Source: Denitratisoma sp. DHT3
GTDB taxonomy: Bacteria > Pseudomonadota > Gammaproteobacteria > Burkholderiales > Rhodocyclaceae
Reading direction: 5' to 3'
Assembly: GCF_007833355.1 (NCBI RefSeq)
Contig: NZ_CP020914.1
Location: forward strand, 3,591,562-3,655,561
DNA length: 64,000 nucleotides
Shown here one piece after another: positions 36,697-45,819 of this stretch. The notes under the pieces are model-generated. The model saw only the letters and a list, made by a program, of their open reading frames with translations. It searched no databases and was not told the DNA's origin. How positions within the stretch are numbered: position 1 is the stretch's first letter; every line of letters starts with the position of its first letter. The position numbers were made by a program, and so were the translations under genes.

Positions 36697-36864
36697 TTAC
36701 TTGAGCTTGATTTCCTTGTACAGCACGTGCTTGCGCGCCTTGGGATCGAACTTCATGAATTCGAGCTTCTCGGGCGTGGTCTTCTTGTTCTTGTTGGTGG
36801 TGTAGAAGTGGCCGGTTCCAGCGGTGGACTCCAGCTTGATCTTTTCGCGGCCGCCTTTAGCCAT
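36697..36864 (-). CDS. rpmG: 50S ribosomal protein L33
   Basis: Read directly on the minus strand: 55 aa, starting [14 protein letters not shown], through [21 protein letters not shown] and ending KEIKLK. Length and sequence are those of L33 without the zinc-ribbon cysteines (Cys-minus form). It lies 17 bases after rpmB, the usual rpmB-rpmG pair, and ends just before the shared terminator. Confidence 0.96.
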   Translation of the reverse strand: MAKGGREKIKLESTAGTGHFYTTNKNKKTTPEKLEFMKFDPKARKHVLYKEIKLK

Positions 36865-36881
36865 GATGATTCTCCGTCAGG

Positions 36882-37118
36882 TTATACCGCTTCGCCGCGT
36901 TCACGCAGCTCGGCGAGGACAGTTTCGATGCCCTTCTTGTCGATCGTGCGCAGGCCGGCATTGGACACGCGCAGGCGCACGAAACGGTTTTCGGATTCGA
37001 TCCAGAAACGGCGGCTCTGCAGGTTGGGCAGGAAGCGGCGCTTGGTCTTGTTGTTGGCGTGGGACACGTTGTTCCCCACCATCGGGGCCTTACCCGTCAC
37101 TTGGCAAACGCGGGACAT
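36882..37118 (-). CDS. rpmB: 50S ribosomal protein L28
   Basis: 78 aa, beginning [20 protein letters not shown] and continuing with [15 protein letters not shown], the family signature of L28. First gene of the rpmB-rpmG pair, with a short gap to radC upstream (86 bases), where an AT-richer stretch (TATTCAAGTCTTTTGTC) may hold the promoter. Confidence 0.97.
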   Translation of the reverse strand: MSRVCQVTGKAPMVGNNVSHANNKTKRRFLPNLQSRRFWIESENRFVRLRVSNAGLRTIDKKGIETVLAELRERGEAV

Positions 37119-37204
37119 TTGGTTGCTCCAGTCAGTCGATTACAGCAAAGCGCGGCATTCTATACGAGAGTCCGCGACTTATTCAAGTCTTTTGTCAGAG
37201 CGCG

Positions 37205-37885
37205 TCAGAGCAGTCCCCGCTCGGCGAAGGACACCGTCCCACGGGGGCCGGCGACCACCAGGTGATCGACCAGGCGCACCTCCACCAGGGCCAGGGCTTC
37301 GCGCAGGGCGCGGGTCAGGGCCTCGTCGGCGCGCGACGGCTCGGCGGCGCCGGAGGGGTGGTTATGCACCAGCACCACGGCGGCGGCGTTGCGGGCCAGG
37401 GCCCGCTTGACCACCTCGCGGGGATAGACGCTGGTCTGGCTGAGGGTGCCGTGAAACAGTTCGTCGTAGGCGATCAGCCGGTTCTGGCTGTCGAGCCAGA
37501 GGGCGCCGAACACCTCGTGGGGCAGCCCGCCCAGCTTGAGCCGCAGCCAGTCGCGCACCTGGGCGGGGGATGAGAGCAGGTCGCGTTCCCGGACGTCCTC
37601 ATGCAGGATGCGCTGGGCCAGTTCCATCACCGCTGCCAGTTGGGCGGCCTTGGCCGGCCCCAGGCCGGGGCGCCGCGCCAGTTCGCGGGCCGGCGTGGCG
37701 GCCAGGGTCGAGAGCCCGCCGTCGAAACCGGCCAACAGGTCCCGCGCCAGATCGACCGCGCTTTTGCCGCGCAGCCCGGTGCGCAGGAAGATGGCCAGCA
37801 GTTCCGCGTCGGAGAGGGCGGCGGGACCCTGCAGCAGCAGGCGCTCGCGCGGGCGCTCGGCCGCGGGCCAGGTGGAAATCGACAT
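37205..37885 (-). CDS. radC: RadC family JAB-domain protein
   Basis: 226 aa: N-terminal helix-hairpin-helix part ([36 protein letters not shown]) and a C-terminal JAB/MPN-like domain with VLVHNHPSG and [10 protein letters not shown], the zinc motif. Start at [14 protein letters not shown] is the family beginning; longer frames run across the coaBC gene. The cellular role of RadC is unsettled. Divergent from coaBC across 42 bases, the common betaproteobacterial layout. Confidence 0.95.
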   Translation of the reverse strand: MSISTWPAAERPRERLLLQGPAALSDAELLAIFLRTGLRGKSAVDLARDLLAGFDGGLSTLAATPARELARRPGLGPAKAAQLAAVMELAQRILHEDVRERDLLSSPAQVRDWLRLKLGGLPHEVFGALWLDSQNRLIAYDELFHGTLSQTSVYPREVVKRALARNAAAVVLVHNHPSGAAEPSRADEALTRALREALALVEVRLVDHLVVAGPRGTVSFAERGLL

Positions 37886-37927
37886 AGTAGAATCTCCGCA
37901 TTCGACACAACGTTCCATTCTAATGTC

Positions 37928-39127
37928 ATGAATCAGGCTGTGGCACAGTTGCAGGGCCGGCGCATCGTGCTGGGCATCACCGGCGGCGTGGCGGCCTACA
38001 AGGCGGCGGAGCTGACGCGCCTGCTGGTCAAGGCCGGAGCCGCGGTGGACGTGGTGCTGACCGAGGCCGGCGCCCGCTTCGTCGGCCCGCAGACGTTCCA
38101 GGCATTGTCCGGTCGGCCCGTATGGACCGCGCTGTGGGACGACCGCATGGCCAACGGCATGGCCCACATCGACCTCACCCGCGGCGCCGACGCCCTGCTG
38201 GTGGCGCCGGCCACGGCCGACTTCCTGGCCAAGATGGCGCAGGGTCTGGCCGACGACCTGCTCTCCACCCTGGCCCTGGCGCGGGCCTGTCCGCTCCTGG
38301 CGGCCCCGGCGATGAACCGCCAGATGTGGGACAACCCGGCCACCCGGCGCAACGTGGCGCAGCTTCGCGCCGACGGCGTGACCCTGCTCGGCCCGGCCAG
38401 CGGCGAGCAGGCCTGCGGCGAAGTGGGCGAGGGCCGGATGCTGGAAGCCGCGGAGATCTTCGAGGATCTGCTGGCCTTCCTCCAGCCCAAGGTCCTGGCC
38501 GGCAAGCGGGTGCTGATGACCGCCGGCCCGACCTTCGAGCCGCTGGACCCGGTGCGCGGCATCACCAACGCCAGTTCCGGCAAGATGGGCTTCGCCCTGG
38601 CGCGGGCCTGCGCCGAGGCCGGCGCCGAAGTCACCCTGGTGGCCGGCCCCACCGCCCAACCCACGCCGCGCGGCGTGACGCGGCGCGACGTCGGCAGCGC
38701 CCTGGAAATGCGGGACGCGGTGCTGGCCGCCTTGCCGGGCCAGGACGTGTTCATCGGCGTGGCGGCGGTGGCCGACTACCGTCCGCTCGCCGCCGCCGAG
38801 CACAAGATCAAGAAATCCGGCGCGCAGCTGACCATCGAACTGACGCCCAACCCGGACATCCTGGCCGAAGTGGCGGCCCGGCCGGATGCGCCCTTCTGCG
38901 TCGGCTTCGCCGCCGAGAGCCGCAACCTGGCCGAGTACGCCGAGGGCAAGCGCCGGGCCAAGCAACTGCCGCTGGTGGTGGGCAATCTGGTGCAGGACGG
39001 CCTGGGGGGCGACAGCAACGCCGTCACCCTGTTCGACGCCGCCGGCGCCCATCCGCTGCCGGTGGCCGACAAGCTCACCGTCGCCCGCGGCATCATCGTC
39101 CACATCGCCGCCCTGCTGGCGCGATAA
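37928..39127 (+). CDS. coaBC: Bifunctional phosphopantothenoylcysteine decarboxylase/synthetase
   Basis: Two successive coenzyme A steps, 399 aa. CoaC flavoprotein part: [20 protein letters not shown], then [23 protein letters not shown], and [17 protein letters not shown] with the substrate-clamp motif. CoaB part from about residue 190: [22 protein letters not shown] and the FCVGFAAES block. ATG at 37928 follows radC at 42 bases on the opposite strand; no strong ribosome site is visible. dut follows after tandem repeats. Confidence 0.96.
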   Translation: MNQAVAQLQGRRIVLGITGGVAAYKAAELTRLLVKAGAAVDVVLTEAGARFVGPQTFQALSGRPVWTALWDDRMANGMAHIDLTRGADALLVAPATADFLAKMAQGLADDLLSTLALARACPLLAAPAMNRQMWDNPATRRNVAQLRADGVTLLGPASGEQACGEVGEGRMLEAAEIFEDLLAFLQPKVLAGKRVLMTAGPTFEPLDPVRGITNASSGKMGFALARACAEAGAEVTLVAGPTAQPTPRGVTRRDVGSALEMRDAVLAALPGQDVFIGVAAVADYRPLAAAEHKIKKSGAQLTIELTPNPDILAEVAARPDAPFCVGFAAESRNLAEYAEGKRRAKQLPLVVGNLVQDGLGGDSNAVTLFDAAGAHPLPVADKLTVARGIIVHIAALLAR

Positions 39128-39130
39128 GGC

Positions 39131-39387
39131 GGAGCGAAACGAACCGAAGTCACCCTTTTCCTCGGGAAAGAGGGAGGGGGAAAGGTCCCCGCCGCCGGGC
39201 CGCCCCAAGGCGGGGTAGCCAGAAGCGGGGAGCGAAGCGAACCGAAGTCACCCCTTTCCTCGGGAAAGGGGCTGGGGGAAAGGTCCCCCGCCGCCGGGCC
39301 GCCCCAAGGCGGGGTAGCCAGAAGCGGGGAGCGAAGCGAACCGAAGTCACCCCTTTCCTCGGGAAAGGGGCTGGGGGAAAGGTCCAC
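39131..39387. repeat. Three tandem copies of a ~99 bp repeat between coaBC and dut
   Basis: Units begin at 39131, 39229 and 39328 with GGAGCGAAGCGAACCGAAGTC (first copy slightly different). Each carries TTTCCTCGGGAAA, GGGGGAAAGGTCC and, in the first two, CCGCCGGGCCGCCCCAAGGC plus GGGGTAGCCAGAAGCGG. The last unit stops at AAAGGTCC, only a few bases before the dut ATG, so the repeat supplies the dut leader and probably its ribosome site (AAAGG). Confidence 0.92.
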
Positions 39388-39389
39388 AC

Positions 39390-39839
39390 ATGCACCACAT
39401 CGACGTCAAGATTCTCGATTCCCGGCTGCGCGCCGCGCCGCCCCACTACGCCACGCCCGGCGCGGCCGGCCTGGACCTGCGGGCCTGCATCGAGTCGCCG
39501 CTGACCCTTCAGCCGGGCGAGACCCATCTGGTGCCCACCGGCATCGCCATCCACCTGGCCGACCCGGGCCTGGCGGCGATGATCCTGCCGCGCTCCGGGC
39601 TGGGCCACAAGCACGGCATCGTGCTGGGCAACCTGGTGGGGCTGATCGACTCCGACTACCAGGGCGAGATCTTCGTCTCCACCTGGAACCGCGGCAAGGA
39701 AGCGTTCACCCTGAGTCCCCTGGACCGGCTCGCCCAACTGGTGGTGGTGCCGGTGGTGCAGGTGGGCTTCAACGTGGTGGATGAATTCCCCGCCAGCGAC
39801 CGGGGTGCCGGCGGTTTCGGCAGCACCGGCCACGCCTGA
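39390..39839 (+). CDS. dut: Deoxyuridine 5'-triphosphate nucleotidohydrolase
   Basis: dUTPase, 149 aa, keeps uracil out of DNA and supplies dUMP. The five trimer-type motifs are seen: [47 protein letters not shown] and [10 protein letters not shown]. Its usual coaBC-dut neighbourhood is kept, but with repeats inserted between the two. 16 bases separate its stop from the arginase-family gene. Confidence 0.96.
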   Translation: MHHIDVKILDSRLRAAPPHYATPGAAGLDLRACIESPLTLQPGETHLVPTGIAIHLADPGLAAMILPRSGLGHKHGIVLGNLVGLIDSDYQGEIFVSTWNRGKEAFTLSPLDRLAQLVVVPVVQVGFNVVDEFPASDRGAGGFGSTGHA

Positions 39840-39855
39840 ATTCCGTCCTGGGCCG

Positions 39856-40758
39856 ATGAGCGAGCCTATGGACTTTTCCCGGCATCCTCTGTGCGCCCTG
39901 GGGGTGGCCAGCGCGCTGGGCATTGTTCATGGCGCGACCGGGACGGCCGCCGCGCCCGCCCGGATGATGGAGGCCGATCTGCTCGCGGCGCTGCGTCGTG
40001 GCGGACTCCTCGTCCGCTGGCGCGATGCCGTAGCAGGCGGTCCGCTGCTGACGCCGTCCGCCGCGGCAACGCTGCCCGATTTGCTGGAGGACCTGGCGCG
40101 GGCGACGGAGCGAACGCTGGCGGCGGGGGAGCGCCCCCTGGTGCTGGGCGGCGACCACAGCATCGCCGCCGGCACCTGGCGCGGCGTCGCCCGCTGGTGC
40201 CGGCGCCAGGGGACCGAAGCGGGCCTGATCTGGGTCGATGCCCACCTGGACGCCCATACGCCCGCCACCACGCCGTCGGGCAATTGCCACGGCATGCCCC
40301 TGGCGGCGCTGCTGGGTGAAGGGGGCGGCGCATGGGCCGGCCATGCCGGTGCGGTGCTGGACCCGCGCCGCGTCTGCGTGGTGGGCGCCCATTCCTTCGA
40401 GGCTGCGGAGTCGGCGCTGCTGGCGCGGCACGGCGTCCGGGTCTTTGCGCTGGAGGAAGTCCGCCGTCGCGGCCTGGCCGAGGTCTGGGCGGAAGCCCTG
40501 GCCATCGCCGGCACGCCCTTTGGTGTCAGCCTCGACCTGGACGTCCTCGACAGCGCCCTGGCGCCCGCCGTCAGCACCCCCGCGGGGCCGGGCCTGGCCC
40601 CGGCGGAACTGGTGGCGGTCTGGCGCGGGCTGCTGCGCCGGCCGGATCTGCTGGGCCTGGAGATCGTCGAATACCATCCGGGGCGGGACCGCGACGGCGC
40701 TACCCTGGCGGCGGTCGAGGCGCTGCTGGACGCCGCCAGCCGACAGGTATCGGAGTAA
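39856..40758 (+). CDS. Arginase/agmatinase-family hydrolase
   Basis: 300-aa binuclear-manganese hydrolase. Metal motifs: LGGDHSIAAG, WVDAHLDAHTP and SLDLDVLDSALAPAVSTP. The last has Ser where DP is usual but retains the two Asp ligands. SGNCHGMPLA fits arginase. It most resembles arginases (RocF, arginine to ornithine and urea), but agmatinase or a related ureohydrolase cannot be excluded. ATG at 39856 chosen; 25 open codons upstream overlap dut. Confidence 0.85.
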   Translation: MSEPMDFSRHPLCALGVASALGIVHGATGTAAAPARMMEADLLAALRRGGLLVRWRDAVAGGPLLTPSAAATLPDLLEDLARATERTLAAGERPLVLGGDHSIAAGTWRGVARWCRRQGTEAGLIWVDAHLDAHTPATTPSGNCHGMPLAALLGEGGGAWAGHAGAVLDPRRVCVVGAHSFEAAESALLARHGVRVFALEEVRRRGLAEVWAEALAIAGTPFGVSLDLDVLDSALAPAVSTPAGPGLAPAELVAVWRGLLRRPDLLGLEIVEYHPGRDRDGATLAAVEALLDAASRQVSE

Positions 40759-40828
40759 GCGGCGAGATGTCCGACGCCATTTGCGGCGACAATTCTTCAC
40801 TTTGCATTTCCATCTGCGGATTGTCGTC

Positions 40829-41314
40829 TTGAAAACCATCAGCCCAGCCGATCTCGACGCCCTCGCCGGCGCCGCCCAGCGCTCGCCCCGGCGGCGCATG
40901 AACCTGAACCTGCATGCCGAACTGGCCGATCCGGTCCAGCGCCTGGCCATCGCCATGGAGCCGGATACCATGGTGGTTCCGCACCGCCATCAGCAGACGT
41001 TTGAGCTGCTCCATCCTCTGCGGGGCCGCTTCGTGGTGCTGCATTTCGACGAGGCCGGCATGGTATCGGCGCGCCACGTCCTGGGCGAGGACGCGGCGGT
41101 GGTGGAAACTCCGGCCGGCGTCTGGCATGCGGTGCTCTCGCTGGATCCGGGCGGGGTCATCTTCGAGGTCAAACAGGGGCCCTACCTTCCGGTCGGTCCT
41201 GCCGACTGTGCTCCCTGGGCGCCGGCCGATGGCGGCGAGGATGCCCGCGCGCTGCTGGACTGGTTCAGTCGGGCTCGAGCGGGAGATCGGTGGAACCCGG
41301 CCGGCCCCGGGTAA
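40829..41314 (+). CDS. WbuC-family cupin protein
   Basis: 161-aa cupin with MNLNLHAELADPVQRLAIAME, the double-stranded beta-helix motif TMVVPHRHQQTFELLHPLRG and the second motif VETPAGVWHAVLS. WbuC proteins often sit near polysaccharide genes, but their reaction is not established. The frame has no ATG before the domain; TTG at 40829 gives the family length. Its last 50 bases overlap the end of a minus-strand gene fragment. Confidence 0.8.
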   Translation: MKTISPADLDALAGAAQRSPRRRMNLNLHAELADPVQRLAIAMEPDTMVVPHRHQQTFELLHPLRGRFVVLHFDEAGMVSARHVLGEDAAVVETPAGVWHAVLSLDPGGVIFEVKQGPYLPVGPADCAPWAPADGGEDARALLDWFSRARAGDRWNPAGPG

Positions 41315-41472
41315 TTCCGCCGGGAGGGTGGACGCTGGGGCCGCCCGGGGCGGGGCAGCTCGCCGGATCGCTGGCGTAGGCCGCCAGGCCGATACCGCGC
41401 AGGCGTTCCAGATAGCAGCCGTAGCGGCGGCCCCAGGCGAAGGCGCGGTCGTCGGCGGCGATGGCGTAGGAT
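41263..41472 (-). pseudogene. Fragment of an unidentified gene (C-terminal part)
   Basis: On the minus strand an open frame of about 68 codons reads YAIAADDRAFAWGRRYGCYLE, RLRGIGLAAYASDPASC and a Pro/Gly-rich tail, ending at TGA inside the cupin gene. It has no start and is cut off at about 41472, where an A-rich stretch (TTAAAAAGG) begins. The composition and even spacing of charged residues look like a real protein end. Family not recognised; a chance frame is possible. Confidence 0.35.
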
Positions 41473-41667
41473 TAAAAAGGGAAGAGGGGGCCAGGGACCC
41501 CGGTCAGAGTGTCAGTCCGCATAGTCGATCAGGACCACGTGAGCGGCCAAGAAAGCCCCTTGCCACGGCGCCCCCCGGCCAGAGGGCTCGTGTGGGTCGG
41601 GCAGGAGGTGCGGTGTCGGCCGTTTATTCATGGTATCCCTGGCTTTCCCCATGGGACAATGCCGGCT
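41315..41667. other. Gap with a gene fragment and low-information sequence
   Basis: Contains the minus-strand fragment described separately (to 41472). Bases 41473-41667 show no gene I can support; a minus-strand frame ending in the peptide FLAAHVVLIDYAD near 41512 could be another remnant but has no recognisable family. Confidence 0.35.
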
Positions 41668-41973
41668 ATGAGCACAAGAAACGAGATGCCCCACGCGGAC
41701 CAGGGCTCGGCGGTAGCGTGCGCCACCTGTGCGGCCTGTTGTTGCAAGCTGGAGGTCATGGTGATGGGGGACGATGACCTCCCGCTGCGACTGACAGCCG
41801 AGGATCGGTGGGGCGGATGGGTGATGCTTCGCCTGGACGACGGCTGGTGTGCGGCCCTGGATCGAAACACAATGCGGTGCACGATCTACGAGCGTCGGCC
41901 GGTCATATGCCGTGACTATCAGATGGGTGGAAGTGGTTGCCTTGAGGAACGATCCCGAGCGGTTGCGCCATAA
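41668..41973 (+). CDS. YkgJ-family cysteine-cluster protein
   Basis: 101 aa with the family Cys pattern: [13 protein letters not shown] at the N-terminus, then [23 protein letters not shown] in two steps (positions about 56-79) and a last Cys near SGCLEE. Predicted zinc- or Fe-S-binding protein (UPF0153) of unknown role. ATG at 41668 gives [11 protein letters not shown]; longer in-frame reading would add 53 non-conserved residues. It begins a run of five small plus-strand genes. Confidence 0.87.
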   Translation: MSTRNEMPHADQGSAVACATCAACCCKLEVMVMGDDDLPLRLTAEDRWGGWVMLRLDDGWCAALDRNTMRCTIYERRPVICRDYQMGGSGCLEERSRAVAP

Positions 41974-42029
41974 CTCAGAACCCTAGGGTGATCGTCTCTG
42001 GCTTTGCGTCCGCCGGACATCAAGTATCC

Positions 42030-42275
42030 ATGACAGAAACACAGCCTAACAATCCCCTCCATGGCGTCACCCTGGCGACGGTCCTGAACGAACTGGTGGC
42101 ATGTTACGGCTGGGACGGTCTGGCGCGTCGGATCGATATCCGCTGTTTCAGCCACGAACCCAGCATCGCCTCGAGCCTCAAGTTCCTGCGCCGTACTCCC
42201 TGGGCGCGGACGCAGGTGGAGTCGCTATATATCGATATGGTGCGGCAGGGGCCGAGGCAACCACGGAGCCGATAA
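42030..42275 (+). CDS. VF530 (DUF2132) family protein
   Basis: 81 aa. The conserved part is [21 protein letters not shown], then [30 protein letters not shown] split over about residues 33-62, matching the small helical VF530 fold, proposed to bind DNA. Start at [12 protein letters not shown]. Three bases separate it from the next small gene, so they are co-expressed. Confidence 0.88.
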   Translation: MTETQPNNPLHGVTLATVLNELVACYGWDGLARRIDIRCFSHEPSIASSLKFLRRTPWARTQVESLYIDMVRQGPRQPRSR

Positions 42276-42278
42276 GAA

Positions 42279-42476
42279 ATGATCTATGAAGAATTCCTCG
42301 ACGAAGTCACTACGCTGATCACCGAAAAGTACGGCCTGGGCGATCAGGCGGCGATACAGATGGTGATGCGCGCCCAAGCCGATGACTTCTTCAGCGGACA
42401 CGACGACGATCCGTCAATCTGTACCCTGGAACGGGCGCACCAGGATGCAAGAACCGTTTTCAAAAAGTATAAATAG
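42279..42476 (+). CDS. Small conserved-looking acidic protein, function unknown
   Basis: 65 aa, MIYEEFLDEVTTLITEKYGL at the start and a helical, acidic body with DDFFSGHDDDPS and a Lys-rich end. No cysteine, no membrane segment. It follows the VF530 gene by 3 bases and shares codon use with it, which supports a real gene. I do not recognise the family. Confidence 0.72.
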   Translation: MIYEEFLDEVTTLITEKYGLGDQAAIQMVMRAQADDFFSGHDDDPSICTLERAHQDARTVFKKYK

Positions 42477-42541
42477 GCCTCTGCCAGGAGGCCGGCAGTC
42501 AGACTGATGCCCCCGGTTTCCCCTCCTTTAATCGCTGGAGA

Positions 42542-42826
42542 ATGCCCTTGTGTAAAAAACTTTATGTCAGTAATTTGGACTACAAGATCACCCAGCCGGA
42601 TCTCGAACAGATGTTCGTGCCCTACGGTGCGGTTATCTCGGTGCAGTTGATCATGGATCGGGAGTCCGGTCGCTCCAAAGGTTTCGCTTTCGTCGAGATG
42701 GGTTCCGCCGACGAGGCGCAGGCCGCTATTGCCGGACTCAATGGCAGCAGCGTCGAAGGCCGCAGCCTGAGTGTGGACGAAGCCCGGTCCCAGTTGCCCA
42801 GGCATGGCGGCAGCAAGCGTTCCTGA
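42542..42826 (+). CDS. RRM-domain RNA-binding protein
   Basis: 94 aa, one RNA-recognition motif: RNP2 LYVSNL and RNP1 KGFAFVEM with the usual aromatic positions, then a short basic tail (RHGGSKRS). Similar small RRM proteins are often cold-induced in bacteria. Upstream is GGAGA 3-7 bases before ATG. The 3' flank has a perfect 18-bp tandem duplication. Confidence 0.93.
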   Translation: MPLCKKLYVSNLDYKITQPDLEQMFVPYGAVISVQLIMDRESGRSKGFAFVEMGSADEAQAAIAGLNGSSVEGRSLSVDEARSQLPRHGGSKRS

Positions 42827-42838
42827 TTATGTAATGGA

Positions 42839-42874
42839 CGCCGGTCGGCACGTTTGCGCCGGTCGGCACGTTTG
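42839..42874. repeat. Perfect 18-bp tandem duplication after the RRM gene
   Basis: CGCCGGTCGGCACGTTTG occurs twice head to tail at 42839-42856 and 42857-42874. It lies 13 bases after the RRM stop and is not part of a gene. Confidence 0.92.
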
Positions 42875-42919
42875 TTGTGTTCATTCAATTAAGCCCTTGC
42901 GGCGAATAGAGGATCCCTC

Positions 42920-43120
42920 TTGGTGAAACCAAATTACCAGTTCGAAAAACGCCAGCGAGATCTGGCGAAGAAAAACAAACAGGAAGAAAAACGCCGGCAA
43001 AAGTTGGCAGGCAAGGCGGCGGCTGGTGATGCTAGCTCCAGTATGGGGGAGAGTCTGCCCGAGGCAGCGCCATCCGGTGCTGGCACTGCAACCCCGGGCG
43101 GGGCCATGCCGGAAGTCTGA
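42920..43120 (+). CDS. Small Lys/Arg-rich protein, function unknown
   Basis: 66 aa: KPNYQFEKRQRDLAKKNKQ at the N-terminus (highly charged, helical, basic) and an Ala/Gly/Pro-rich disordered tail. AGAGGA at 42908-42913 is a good ribosome site for TTG at 42920 or GTG at 42923. Proteins with this KPNYQFEKRQ beginning are common next to RRM or cold-shock genes in betaproteobacteria, to my knowledge without an assigned function. Confidence 0.75.
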   Translation: MVKPNYQFEKRQRDLAKKNKQEEKRRQKLAGKAAAGDASSSMGESLPEAAPSGAGTATPGGAMPEV

Positions 43121-43277
43121 CGGCTCGAGGGCCTGTTGCCAGACAGGGCGATAAGCTGCGGTGCTTTGCCCATCGGCCTATGCTGCAACCGAAACGGCAC
43201 ATCTGCCGGTGCCTACCGTGAGGACGGGAATAATTTGGCATTCGAGATTTCGCCACCGCGGTGTTGATTGGCAAAAG

Positions 43278-43314
43278 AAAACGGCGAAATCCTATTGTGG
43301 AATCTCGCCGTTTT
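43278..43314. terminator. Rho-independent terminator, probably bidirectional
   Basis: AAAACGGCGA (43278-43287) pairs with TCGCCGTTTT (43305-43314), followed by a further T; the stem can extend through TGGCAA and TTGCCA on the outside. It closes the small-gene run on the plus strand and may also catch the minus-strand efflux transcript. Confidence 0.82.
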
Positions 43315-43400
43315 TGAGTTGCCAGCCTTACCGAATCAGTCCTTGCTCAACAGCACGTTAACACGTTAAGCGAGGGGCCGGACGCGGGCGACGACCCGTT

Positions 43401-44600
43401 TTATTCTGAACGCAGCGCCTCCAGGGGGTCCAGCAGGGCCGCCCGGCGGGCGGGCAGGACGCCGGCGACCAGGCCGACGCTGACCGCCATCAGCTCGGCG
43501 GCGAGGGCGTAGGACCAGGGCGTTTCCAGCGGCAGCGCGGGCAGGGCCAGCTTCAGCGCCAGGGCCAGCAGCCAGCCCAGGCCGAGACCGGCGCCGCCGC
43601 CCAGGGCGGCCAGCACCGCCGCCTCGCCGAGGAAGATCAGCAGGATGCGTTTGCGCGTGGCGCCGATCGCCCGCAACAGGCCGATTTCCCCGGTCCGCTC
43701 GGAGACCGCGATGGTGAGGATGGTGAGGATGCCGATGCCGCCCACCAGCAGCGAGATGCCGCCGATCGCGGCGATGGCGAAGGTGATGGCGTCGAGGATG
43801 GTGCCGAAGGTCTCCAGCATCTTCTGCTGGGGCGTGACGGTGTAGTCCTCGCGGCCGTGGCGGGCCGTGAGCACGGCGCGGATGCCGGCCTCCACATCCG
43901 CCAGCGGGGCGGTGGGCTCGTAGGTGAGGTGGATCTCCATCAGGCTTTCCCGGTTGAACATCTCCATGGCGCGGCCCACCGGGATGTACACCGTGTCGTC
44001 CAGATCCAGCCCCAGCACCTGGCCCTTGGCCTCCATCACGCCCACCACCCGGTAGCGTTCGCCCCCTACCCGCAGGCGGGCGCCGAGCGGATTGGCGTCG
44101 CCGAAGAGCTCCTGCGCCACCTTGGCGCCCAGCACCACCATCGCCCGGGCGCTGCGGGGGTCGTCATCGGGCAGGAAGTCGCCGCTGCTGACGTTCATCC
44201 GCATCACTTGCGACATCGCGTGGCTGACGCCGTAGATCATCACGCGCCGGCTCTTGCCCTCGTACGCCACGTCGCCGTTGCCCTGCACCGTGGGGTCGGT
44301 GGCCAGCACGTGGGGCGCACGGCGCAGGGCCAGGGCATCGTCGATGGACAGCGGGCGCACGGTGTTGATGGCGCCGATCGCTCCGCCGCGGGTGTCGGTG
44401 CGGCCCGGCGTGATGCCGATGATGTTGGTGCCGAACTGGGTGAACTCGTCGATCACGAAGCTGTGCAGGCCGCGGCCGATGCTGGTGAGCAGGATCACCG
44501 CGGTGATGCCCACCGCGATACCCAGGGCCGAGAGGACGGTGCGCAGGCGGTGGGCGGTGAGCGATTGCCAGGCGAAGCGGAGGAAGTCGGCGGCGCGCAT
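43401..44600 (-). CDS. MacB-like ABC transporter permease (distal gene of operon)
   Basis: 399-aa FtsX/MacB-type permease: N-terminal helix (LRTVLSALGIAVGITAVILLTSIG), a large periplasmic MacB_PCD domain (about 45-260) and three C-terminal helices with the FtsX core (FGTILDAITFAIAAIGGISLLVGGIG cut at about 275-300; ERTGEIGLLRAIGATRKRIL). It ends LDPLEALRSE as the family does. The gene looks intact. It begins 4 bases after the stop of the frameshifted second permease. Confidence 0.92.
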   Translation of the reverse strand: MRAADFLRFAWQSLTAHRLRTVLSALGIAVGITAVILLTSIGRGLHSFVIDEFTQFGTNIIGITPGRTDTRGGAIGAINTVRPLSIDDALALRRAPHVLATDPTVQGNGDVAYEGKSRRVMIYGVSHAMSQVMRMNVSSGDFLPDDDPRSARAMVVLGAKVAQELFGDANPLGARLRVGGERYRVVGVMEAKGQVLGLDLDDTVYIPVGRAMEMFNRESLMEIHLTYEPTAPLADVEAGIRAVLTARHGREDYTVTPQQKMLETFGTILDAITFAIAAIGGISLLVGGIGILTILTIAVSERTGEIGLLRAIGATRKRILLIFLGEAAVLAALGGGAGLGLGWLLALALKLALPALPLETPWSYALAAELMAVSVGLVAGVLPARRAALLDPLEALRSE

Positions 44601-44603
44601 CGT

Positions 44604-45814
44604 TCAGCGTCCAGAGGACAGGGCCAGCACCGGGTCGAGGCGTGCCGCCCGGCGCGCCGGCGCCACCGAGAACAGCACGGCGGTGACGATGGCGGTGAGG
44701 GGCGCGGCCAGCAGCGCCCACCAGGGCGGGGCGATGGGGATGGCCGGGTAGATGTCGCCATCAGCCATTGCCCCAGCTTGCCCGCCGCCAGGCCGGTGCC
44801 GGCGCCGCCCAGCGCCAGCAGCACGGCTTCGGTGAAGAACAGCAGGCGGATCTGGCGGCTGGTGGCGCCCAGGGCCTTCAACAGGCCGATCTCGCGCTTG
44901 CGCTGGGTGACCGAGATCAGCATCACGTTCATGATCAGGATGCCCGCGACGGACAGGCTGATGGCGGCGATGCCGCCCACGGCCAGGGTCAGGGCGCCGA
45001 GGATGCGGTCGAAGGTGGACAGCACCGCGTCCTGGGTCAGCACCGTCACGTCGCGCTCGCCCTCGTGGCGCTGGCGCAGGATCTCCAGCACGTCCTCCTT
45101 GGCGGCCGGCACTTGGGCGCGCGACTTGACCTCGACCATCACCCGGAACAGCGCCTCGCTGTTGAACAGGGCCTGGGCCGAGGCCACCGGCACGATCACG
45201 ATCTCATCGGTGTTGAAGCCGAGCGACTGGCCCTGGGCCGCCAGCACGCCGACCACCCGGAAGCGCCGGTCGCCGATCTTCAGCCACTCGCCGACGGCGC
45301 CCTGGGTGCCGAACAGCTCCTGCTTGATCTTGGCGCCGATCACGCAGACCGGCTGGGCATGGTGGGGGTCGCCCGCCGGGAGGAACACGCCCTGGGCCAG
45401 GTCCGTCTGCCGCACCTCGATGAATTCGGCGGTGGAACCCAGCACCGCGGTCTCGCGGCTGCGGGCATTCACATGGACGTCGCCGGTGCCGACGATCAGC
45501 GGCGCCACCCGGCGCACGCCGTGGCTGCGGGTGAGCGCCAGGGCGTCGTCCAGGGTCAGCAGGCGCGGCGTCTTGCCCACCAGGAAGCCGGGGATGCCGC
45601 CCGCCGTCTCGGCCCGGCCCGGCAGGATGATCAGCAGGTTGGCGCCGAGGCCGCTGAACTGCTGCAGCACGTAGCGCCGCGCGCCCTCGCCCAGCGCCGT
45701 CACCATCAGCACGGCGGCGACGCCGATGCCCATCGCCAGCAGGATCAGCAGGGTGCGGGTGCGATTGCCGCGCACCACCTTCCAGGCGAAGTCGAGGGTA
45801 TCGGCCGGCCGCAC
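44604..45814 (-). pseudogene. MacB-like ABC permease with an apparent one-base frameshift
   Basis: FtsX/MacB permease starting at GTG (RPADTLDFAWKVVRGNRTRT), overlapping the ATPase stop. Periplasmic domain and helix 2-3 are in frame down to LGQWLM near 44765. The end of the protein (DIYPAIPIAPPWWALLAA, then the family signature PARRAARLDPVLAL) is in another frame, so one base appears to be missing at about 44752-44765. Without correction the frame runs on into the next gene. Decay and sequencing error both fit. Confidence 0.82.
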
Positions 45815-45819
45815 GGCGC

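Noticed and set aside
39131..39387. Possible CRISPR array (99-bp period)
   Set aside because: The whole unit is conserved; there are no spacers.
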